DNA of 12,345 nucleotides, taken from the NCBI GenBank assembly GCA_027593305.1, contig JAQCJA010000091.1:1-12345 (forward strand), in the 5' to 3' direction. Under the pieces are notes generated by a model that was given only the letters and a program-made list of their open reading frames with translations, made no database searches and was not told where the DNA came from. The stretch comes from a bacterium. GTDB taxonomy: Bacteria; Latescibacterota; UBA2968; UBA8231. Each line of letters starts with the position of its first letter. Position 1 is the stretch's first letter. The position numbers were made by a program, and so were the translations under genes. Below, one piece after another: positions 7,166-12,345 of the stretch.

Positions 7166-7396
7166 GACCCGGTACAGGGCTGCCGACAGGTACAGCTGCA
7201 GGGTCGGATAGTTGAAGAAGTGCGGATTCAGATCACCACTGACGAACCCCAATGGCTGCAGGAGGAAGGCGCGTTCGTCCACGTGCTGCCACAGAGGCTC
7301 GGGAATCGGCAGCCGCAGCCAGAGAGCCACGAGACAGATGACGACGAGCCACCCTGTGTACACTGTGGACGAAATGCCCCCACGCCGAACGCGCAC
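7154..7396 (-). pseudogene. N-terminal remnant of a GT39/ArnT-like membrane glycosyltransferase
   Basis: Eighty residues match the beginning of a dolichyl-phosphate-mannose-protein-mannosyltransferase/ArnT-type enzyme: one transmembrane helix (11-30, TVYTGWLVVICLVALWLRLP), then the first periplasmic loop with the conserved acidic pair in HVDERAF (D40, E41), GDLNPHFFNYP at 54-64, and the start of the second helix. Full members have about 450-600 residues and 9-13 helices, so more than 80% is missing. The start is a GTG with GGAGG 5 nt before it; an ATG two bases upstream lies in another frame. The fragment ends at a TGA exactly where kinase-like sequence begins. It cannot be catalytic. Such enzymes normally use polyprenyl-phosphate sugars to glycosylate lipid or protein. 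Confidence 0.7.
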
Positions 7397-7476
7397 ATAC
7401 CCTCCGACCGTTGTGTGGCAGGACAGACCCCTCGTTCAATAAGACGGGTTCGATGGTCATTGGGTAGGCTGTTTTT

Positions 7477-7929
7477 TCAGCTCCAGGCCTGGCGCCAGAC
7501 ATCGACGGGTCGGCCCTCGTCGGCTTCGATGACGTCGAAGTCGGTGACGATGCGCGCATCGTCGGCAAAGCCGTATTCCTGCTTCGTGGCGGGGATGTAG
7601 CCATCCGTTTCGTCATCGCGCCAGCCGCGTTTGCTCATGAAGCTGTTGTAAATCAGGATCTCCTCGTCCGTCAGACGGCGCCCCTCTGCGTAACACCAGG
7701 CGAGGGCAGCCTCATCCGAGGCACCGGTCAGGACCTGATCACACAGAGCGCCGTAGTCGACGTGCAGGTAGCGCACGGTGCGACCGTCGAAGCCATCCCC
7801 CATTTTCTCCAGGTACTCTGCAGGCAGTCGGCCAGCGGCATGCAGGCGAATCTTGTCCAGCATGCGGCCGAAGTAGAACAACCCACCGACCCGATCCCAG
7901 CAGCTTCTCAGACCCTCTATGGCAGCCAT
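7477..7929 (-). CDS. DUF5069 domain-containing protein
   Basis: This 150-residue soluble protein matches the DUF5069 family along its whole length. Recognisable pieces are RMLDKIRLHAAGRLP (22-36), LGxGFD-like EKMGDGFDG (41-49), DYGALCDQVLTGASDEAALAWC (58-79, not quoted as a unit in the family), GRRLTDEEILIYNSFM (83-98), KRGWRDD (100-106) and FDVIEADEGR (131-140). No function is established for the family and no catalytic residues are known. The ATG at 7929 has AAGGAAA a few bases upstream. It sits 90 bp downstream of the TonB-dependent receptor stop and 80 bp upstream of the glycosyltransferase remnant, all on the minus strand, so co-transcription is possible. No signal peptide or membrane segment is seen. 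Confidence 0.85.
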   Translation of the reverse strand: MAAIEGLRSCWDRVGGLFYFGRMLDKIRLHAAGRLPAEYLEKMGDGFDGRTVRYLHVDYGALCDQVLTGASDEAALAWCYAEGRRLTDEEILIYNSFMSKRGWRDDETDGYIPATKQEYGFADDARIVTDFDVIEADEGRPVDVWRQAWS

Positions 7930-8019
7930 CGGCTTTCCTTGTCTTGGTATGGATTTATTGCGGACGACGAGGGCGCGCGGCCAGGAATCAGCGTAGCGCC
8001 CGCGAGTCCAGTACAGGCC

Positions 8020-9654
8020 TCAAAGGTCCCAGTCCCAGGTAAGGCCAAGAGAGGGCAGCAGCTTGAACCAGTACTCCGGTGACTTGCGGAAGTGGCAGGC
8101 AGACGTTCCCGCCGGGTCACATTCAAAGAAATACTCGTAACTGCGCACGTTGCCGTGGTTGTACAGGTTGGTCAGTTCCAGGAAGGCGTGGACGCTGCCC
8201 TTCGACGTGGCGAAACTGCGGTTGACGCGCAGGTCGAGACGGTGAAAGGCGGGTGCATTGGCACCATTGGGTGGGCCCGTCTGGCTGTAGTAGAACACGG
8301 AGCCGTCCGTCGCGCGCCCCTGGCGCAGGAACTGGTCCGTGTACGGCCAACCCGTTCGGTACTGCCAGGCGATGTTGAGTCGCCAGCGCGGATCGGGACG
8401 GAAGTTGGCATCGAAGTAGAAGGTGTGGCGCTGATCGAAGCGGCCGGGGACTCTGTCGTCGAGTTCCACCACGACGCCATGGGCGGCAACCGTGCTGACA
8501 TCATCCCTGACCTGAGCCAGAGCATAACTGGCCCACCAGGTGAAGAGACCGCCTGTTTCGCGTTTCAGGTAGAACTCGACACCACGCGAGCGCGTGCCAG
8601 CCAGTTCCAGGCGAATCCGATCCTGCTGGAGTTCGGGGAAGATCTCGATCTCATGGAGCCAGTTGCGGTACTCCGGGCGCAGCGACGACAGGTCCTTGAG
8701 GTACGCCTCCAGGCGCAGGTGTACGTTGCTGGTGAAGAGGTGCTCCAATCCCAGCACGGTGTGTTGCGCAAGCTCGGCTTTGTGGAACGCCCGCTCGCCG
8801 TCGGCGACTTCGAGCTGATCGATGCCCTGGGTCTGGTAGAATCGCCCCCAGCCTCCACGCACCCAGGTCTGCCGCCCCAACTGATAGACGAGGTTGAGTC
8901 GCGGGCTCAGCAGGTGGTCGCCGGTGTGACCGGCTCCATCATAGCGCAGGCCGAATTCGGCGGTGATGGGTGCCGCGAGTCGAATGCGGTCCGCTGCATA
9001 CAGTCCGACGGTGTTGTGCTGCAGAGCCCGGGCGACATCCGTCGTATCGAGGCGTGATAGCACAGCACCGTCGTTGTCGCGGAAGTAGAGACGCTGCTCA
9101 CTCAGGTAGTCGTAGGCCACGTCCTGGCGCCGCAGTTCAAAACCCCACTTCAGGTAGTGGGCCTCGCTGCCTTCGAGGCGCCAGTCCTGGCGCAGATTGC
9201 CGAAGTCGAAACTGCGCTCGTCACGCACGCTGAAGTCGACCTCGGGTGTGTCGCCAAGAAAGGCGAGGCCTGCACGGTTGTGCGTGATGCGGCCGCCCGT
9301 GAGCGTCGTGCGCGCCAGCAGTGTTGGCGACAAGGTGGACTGGAGCGTCAACCAGACATAGGTATTGAAGTATCCCGTATTCGAGTCGTCACCGTCGTTC
9401 TCGGACAGATCGAAGTCGTCGCGGGAATGCAGCAACGACGCCTGCAGCTGGTGACGATCATTCAGGCGATGGGCGAACTTGGCGAAGATGTCGCCGTACC
9501 GGGGACGGATATCTTCGTCCTCACCCATGAGGCCCAGCACCAGATCGAGATACCCGCGGCGCGCCGAGATGAGCCACGAGGAGCGCTCGGTGGCGCCTTC
9601 GACCAGGGCGCGGGCGTTCATCATGCTCAGACCAAGGGCAGCATGCGTCCGACC
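8020..9654 (-). CDS. TonB-dependent receptor, C-terminal beta-barrel part (separated by frameshift)
   Basis: This is the second part of an outer-membrane receptor whose N-terminal part is in the +1 frame. Receptor-like sequence starts around 9654 (GRTHAALGLSMMNARALVEG) and runs 544 residues to the TGA at 8020. It shows the alternating aromatic/polar strands and long loops of a 22-stranded barrel, for example FDLSENDGDDSNTGYF, WGFELRRQDVAYDYLS, GLYAADRIRLAAPITAEFGLRYDG and WRLNIAWQYRTGWPYTDQF; the last is a typical motif near the end of the barrel in this family. There is no ribosome binding site at the join, and the first usable ATG codons (9624, 9621) lie inside conserved sequence, so it is not an independent gene. 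Removing one base would restore a 774-residue receptor, a normal length. No SusD-like partner is seen. The transported ligand is unknown. Confidence 0.88.
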   Translation of the reverse strand, partial: GRTHAALGLSMMNARALVEGATERSSWLISARRGYLDLVLGLMGEDEDIRPRYGDIFAKFAHRLNDRHQLQASLLHSRDDFDLSENDGDDSNTGYFNTYVWLTLQSTLSPTLLARTTLTGGRITHNRAGLAFLGDTPEVDFSVRDERSFDFGNLRQDWRLEGSEAHYLKWGFELRRQDVAYDYLSEQRLYFRDNDGAVLSRLDTTDVARALQHNTVGLYAADRIRLAAPITAEFGLRYDGAGHTGDHLLSPRLNLVYQLGRQTWVRGGWGRFYQTQGIDQLEVADGERAFHKAELAQHTVLGLEHLFTSNVHLRLEAYLKDLSSLRPEYRNWLHEIEIFPELQQDRIRLELAGTRSRGVEFYLKRETGGLFTWWASYALAQVRDDVSTVAAHGVVVELDDRVPGRFDQRHTFYFDANFRPDPRWRLNIAWQYRTGWPYTDQFLRQGRATDGSVFYYSQTGPPNGANAPAFHRLDLRVNRSFATSKGSVHAFLELTNLYNHGNVRSYEYFFECDPAGTSACHFRKSPEYWFKLLPSLGLTWDWDL

Positions 9655-10345
9655 CGGTGCCGGTGTGTGTCTGCACATCGAAGACACCGCTGAGGCGGTC
9701 CCCGTACTCGGCGGGATAGCCGCCGGTGAGCAGTTCGACCCCCTCGATGAGGGCGACGTCCACGATGCTGAGTGCACCCCCTTCGATGTCCTTCAGATGG
9801 AAGGGATCGAACAACTCGACACCGTCCACCCGGACCAGGACCTCGTCCTGTTCGCCTCCACGCACGGTGAAGCGGGCGGAAAAGTCGCTGCCGACGACAC
9901 CCGGAAGGCGCGCCACGGCGCGGAAAATGTCTTCGCCGAACTGGGGGATGCTCTGGATCTCCGCTTCGCTGAGCGTCTGGCGGGCACCGCTGACGTCGCC
10001 CATGATGGCGAAGCGCCCGGGTGTTATCGTCATCTCACGCAGGGGGATGGCTCTGGGATGCAGAGCCACGTCAACGGTCCGCGCCGAATCGGTCGGTACC
10101 ATCATCGCTGCCGTGGCCCACGGCGCGTAGCCCATGTAGCTGACTTCCACCACCCAGTGGCCCGGCGGCATCGCCAGAGTATAGTGCCCCTCAGCGTCTG
10201 TCACCGTACCAAGCGTGGTATCGACGATGGCGATGACGGCACCTGGCAGCGGCAGGCCGGAGCTCGCATCCCGGACACTGCCGTGGATTGACGCCGCATG
10301 GGCCTGCGCCGCCAACAGAAGCAGCATAAGCGTCAGTGGTTTCAT
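9521..10345 (-). CDS. TonB-dependent receptor, N-terminal carboxypeptidase-regulatory and plug domains (frameshifted)
   Basis: This is the first 230 residues of the receptor, followed by about 44 out-of-frame residues to a stop at 9521. Residues 1-17 are a signal peptide (MKPLTLMLLLLAAQAHA). Residues 19-96 are a CarboxypepD_reg-like domain (IHGSVRDASSGLPLPGAVI, TVTDAEGHYTL, VSYMGYAPW). Residues 112-226 are the plug: IFRAVARLPGVVGSDFSARF (140-159), VRGGEQDEVLVRVDGVELFD (161-180) and GGYPAEYGDRLSGVFDV (208-224). The start at 10345 gives a standard signal peptide but lacks a spaced Shine-Dalgarno. An in-frame ATG at 10393 has GGTGGA 6 nt upstream and would add 16 residues with extra basic charges; it may be the real start. 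The gene diverges from the lipoprotein-like gene across 247 bp. Confidence 0.88.
   Translation of the reverse strand: MKPLTLMLLLLAAQAHAASIHGSVRDASSGLPLPGAVIAIVDTTLGTVTDAEGHYTLAMPPGHWVVEVSYMGYAPWATAAMMVPTDSARTVDVALHPRAIPLREMTITPGRFAIMGDVSGARQTLSEAEIQSIPQFGEDIFRAVARLPGVVGSDFSARFTVRGGEQDEVLVRVDGVELFDPFHLKDIEGGALSIVDVALIEGVELLTGGYPAEYGDRLSGVFDVQTHTGTGSDACCPWSEHDERPRPGRRRHRALLVAHLGAPRVSRSGAGPHG
9650..9658 (-). other. +1 frameshift site in the TonB-dependent receptor gene
   Basis: On the minus strand the plug-domain frame reads THTGTG and then loses receptor character. The barrel frame picks up at GRTHAALGLS. The two join if one base is removed from the C-run at 9653-9655 (GGG on the minus strand). 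No slippery heptamer or stop-plus-slip signal is present, so a mutation or an assembly error is more likely than programmed shifting. Confidence 0.8.
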
Positions 10346-10510
10346 GCCGCCAATGTAACGCATCAAATCTGCACGGAGGAACGATCTCTTCATTCTGCAT
10401 CCACCAGATTCTCCGCCCAACCCGTAGGATCCTGCGACAGCCATCGGGGCCCGTGGCATTGTGGGATGCCGTTTGCAGAGGCGGAATCCACGAGCTAAAA
10501 TTGTCGATTC

Positions 10511-10516
10511 TTGACA
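10511..10516 (+). promoter_or_regulatory. possible -35 box (TTGACA) upstream of the lipoprotein-like gene
   Basis: A perfect TTGACA lies 77 bp before the start codon at 10593, in the locally AT-richer part of the divergent spacer 10346-10592. At 17-18 bp spacing the sequence is CAATT-like (about 10534-10540), a poor -10, so this is tentative. A small hairpin CGGGC/GCCCG (10548-10552 with 10559-10563) would lie in the leader. The rest of the spacer shows nothing I can name. Confidence 0.3.
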
Positions 10517-10578
10517 TTTCGAGTCCGTTTTTCGCAATTCCAATTCTCGGGCTCCAGTGCCCGGATACAACTTTCTAC

Positions 10579-10585
10579 AGGGAGA
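10579..10585 (+). promoter_or_regulatory. ribosome binding site fixing the lipoprotein-like gene start
   Basis: AGGGAGA sits 7 nt before the ATG at 10593. This is one of the best Shine-Dalgarno matches in the window. It matters because the ATG reads only 24 codons before a TGA, and without this site the true start would be misplaced to the GTG at 10677. Confidence 0.75.
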
Positions 10586-10592
10586 TCCTACC

Positions 10593-12260
10593 ATGAGATT
10601 CCGCAGACCAGGGGGACGGGCGACGAGCGCCATCGTCCTCGTTGGAGTCATCGCTCTTACAGGGTGAGCCAGTGTTGTGGGCAATCTGACGGCAAAGTTG
10701 CTGACAGGTACCACCAGCGACCTGAGCCAGGTGTCGGCAACGGCCCGATTCATCCGCAACACCTACCCATCTGAAACGGCGACGACGGAGGTGAAGTTCT
10801 CCGGCGACCTGTGGCAGCCGGGCTCAAACGTGGCGGTGATCAACTTTCTCAAGCGCCAGGGCATCGGCATGTTCCAGATCGACGGCGAGGTGCGTATCAA
10901 CGGCGAGATCGTGCCGCACGCCATGAACGGCGTCTACGGGAAGATCCTCGACGATTCGCAGACGGGCCCGGTGAAGTTTGAGATTTCGACGTCCACGGGG
11001 CAGACGGCGGCCTTTACCGTAACCCCAACGGCGCCGATCAAAATCAAGTCGATCAACGGCAAAACCGACGCCTACGAGATCGACATGACCAAAGACCTGG
11101 TGCTGGAACTCGACAACCCCAATGGCTCTGCCGGAACGCCACTGCGCGTGGCCCTGCTCGCTGACGCTGTCGGCACACGCGCCTTCTACGACCTGGGCAT
11201 TTTCAGCGCCCGGGATCGACTGGTGATCCCCGCTGCAGCCTTTCGTCACTCGGCGCCACCGAATGCCAAGTTCTTCACCTTCAACAAGGGTGACAACTGG
11301 CTGCTCGTCGAACGCTTTACCGCCGGCCCGGGCAACGAACCTGCTGTGGGTGCCGGTCAGATCATCTCCCAGTCGTGGGACACGGTACCTGTGATGCTCA
11401 ACGGGGACGTTGATGTCATCGAACGCATCGAGGTGAAGGGTTCTCTCGGTGACGAAGATGACAAGGATGCCGTGTTCTACTCGCTCAACAAACCCAACGC
11501 CTCCTACGGACGGCCCTTCTCCTCAGGCAAGCGTTTCGCGATCGGTTCGCTGTCGGTGCGTGGCACTCTGCGCAAGCAGACCTCCACTTCCAGCAGCAGC
11601 ACGATCGGCAACACGACAACGACGACGACAACCACGACGACGTGGCAGTTCCCGGAACTGCCCGACGCATTCTGGGACCAGTTGTTGGAGAGCCTGCACA
11701 ATGACATCAGTACGCTCATGCACGAGCGTTACGGTGTCCGGCTGGTACCGACGGCGCAGGTCGTCGCCTCACCCATGTAGGCCAAGCTCGACGAGATTGC
11801 CGACGAAAAGACGACCGTCGAGATCTCGCGCAGCTATGAGGGCACGAAAAACCTGATTCCCACGTCCCTTGGTGCACTCGTGGGGAGCATCTCCTCCACC
11901 TTCGCTGCCGATCGCCCGGATGCCCGGTTGATGTCGGACGTCGGGATCGACGGCCTCATCTCCGTCACCCTCGATCTCGACATTCCCACCGACAGCGAGG
12001 CGATCACCCTGAGACCGATGATGAGCATTCGCGTCACCGGGCCACCCAATGGCTACACCATTGGCCCCACCGTGTACACCGAAGGCGTCGTGGGTTCGGA
12101 CACCGGCGTAAGCTTCAGCGAGAGTGATCTGCAGAGCATCGATGCGCTCAATCGAATCGTGCGCAAGGATGAACTGATGGCCGCTCTGACGAAGGCTCTC
12201 GATGAGCTCGAGGCGAAGGAGCAGGAACTCGGCTACCAGGCGCTCTGGTCGTTGAAGTAG
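10593..12260 (+). pseudogene. unrecognised lipoprotein-like gene with in-frame TGA (codon 25) and TAG (codon 396); pseudogene or recoded
   Basis: From the ATG at 10593 one frame runs 555 codons to a TAG at 12258-12260, interrupted only by TGA at 10665-10667 and TAG at 11778-11780. Codons 1-24 make a lipoprotein signal (MRFRRPGGRATS, then AIVLVGVIALTG), and the TGA occupies the +1 Cys of the LTG-C lipobox. Downstream sequence is clearly protein-like: beta-rich exported-type segments (LWQPGSNVAVINFLKRQGIG; FEISTSTGQTAAFTVTPTAP), a Ser/Thr linker with ten Thr (341-350), then a part crossing the TAG, with ISRSYEGTKNLIPTSLGAL, and a charged helical end (DELEAKEQELGYQALWSLK). I recognise no family. 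Restart at the GTG 10677 would give a 367-residue product without a signal, ending at the TAG. It diverges from the TonB-dependent receptor and ends at a strong terminator. Confidence 0.75.
11613..11642 (+). repeat. ACG/ACA trinucleotide run encoding ten threonines
   Basis: Ten consecutive Thr codons (seven ACG, two ACA, one ACC) follow a Ser/Thr-rich stretch (STSSSSTIGN) and precede Trp. The tract marks a flexible, possibly glycosylated linker between the two parts of the lipoprotein-like gene. Being a trinucleotide run it can change length without changing frame. Confidence 0.85.
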
Positions 12261-12280
12261 CCTTCCCGCAGCCCGCTATG

Positions 12281-12326
12281 AACACGAAGGACCCGCTGGC
12301 CCGTGCCGGCGGGCCCTTCGTGTTTT
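12281..12326 (+). terminator. strong rho-independent terminator of the lipoprotein-like gene
   Basis: The left arm 12281-12300 pairs with the right arm 12305-12324 around a CCGT loop. The 20-bp stem has one A-C mismatch and one G-U pair. The 3' end of the stem runs into a short T-run (12323-12326). It begins 21 bp after the TAG at 12258-12260, as expected for the end of this transcription unit. On the opposite strand the T-run is only two bases, so it acts mainly on the plus strand. Confidence 0.88.
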
Positions 12327-12345
12327 CAATACGCCATCACAGCGG

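Noticed and set aside
7430..7476. Terminator or attenuator after DUF5069 (GCTG-A6-CAGC)
   Set aside because: It has only four base pairs around an A-run and no following T-run on the coding strand.
9640..9670. Programmed ribosomal frameshift in the receptor gene
   Set aside because: There is no slippery heptamer, in-frame stop at the shift or flanking stimulator that I can see, and receptors are not known to use this.
9479..10291. Plus-strand open frame opposite the receptor plug region
   Set aside because: Antisense to well-conserved TonB-receptor sequence and without recognisable protein features.
10668..10720. Bacterial SECIS element after the TGA at 10665
   Set aside because: The only hairpin I found (CGGCA/UGCUG, 10690-10703, loop AAGT) has five pairs and begins 22 nt after the TGA. 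It is too small and misplaced for a known bSECIS. Folding the region computationally would settle it.
1..12345. Genome-wide reassignment of TGA or TAG
   Set aside because: TGA properly ends the metallo-hydrolase, FAH, HAD, kinase-like, DUF5069 and receptor genes, and TAG ends the fucosidase and oxidoreductase, so both are normal stops here.

Overview
The window is GC-rich (roughly 60% by eye) bacterial DNA. A TonB-dependent receptor, a lipoprotein-type signal and several exported proteins indicate a Gram-negative, heterotrophic cell. The gene types (CBM9-like exported protein, GH29 fucosidase, Gfo/Idh/MocA oxidoreductase, DUF5069) are common in uncultured Latescibacterota/Planctomycetes/Verrucomicrobia-like genomes, but nothing here fixes the phylum. 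Most genes have a recognisable Shine-Dalgarno sequence. TGA and TAG both serve as normal stops. No tRNA, rRNA, CRISPR, IS element or phage gene was seen.

Region 1 (1-5415) looks like an intact sugar-use locus. On the minus strand, read from 4327 leftwards, are an exported GH29 alpha-L-fucosidase, a fumarylacetoacetate-hydrolase-fold enzyme of the 2,4-diketo-3-deoxy-L-fuconate/rhamnonate hydrolase type, a membrane-anchored NAPE-PLD-like metallo-beta-lactamase-fold hydrolase, and an exported CBM9-like protein cut by the window edge. A Gfo/Idh/MocA sugar oxidoreductase diverges from the fucosidase. The fucosidase, the hydrolase and the dehydrogenase suggest release of L-fucose followed by oxidative, non-phosphorylative breakdown; this is inference. 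A 15-bp tandem repeat has grown out of the last five codons, stop included, of the oxidoreductase gene.

Region 2 (5505-7929, minus strand) holds a DUF5069 protein, an 80-residue remnant of a GT39/ArnT-like glycosyltransferase that abuts a kinase-like (APH/choline-kinase fold) protein lacking its N-lobe, and a HAD-IIA phosphatase-like protein with an altered motif I.

Region 3 (8020-12326) holds a TonB-dependent receptor broken by one +1 frameshift near 9654. Divergent from it is a 555-codon gene of unrecognised family. It starts with a good ribosome binding site and a lipoprotein signal peptide, but the lipobox cysteine codon is TGA and a TAG lies in frame at codon 396. It ends at a strong rho-independent terminator.

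The lesions in regions 2-3 (a fusion scar, a frameshift and two nonsense codons) contrast with the intact region 1. Either this side is decaying, or the gene is recoded, or the assembly carries errors. The most interesting single signal is the TGA exactly at the lipobox cysteine.
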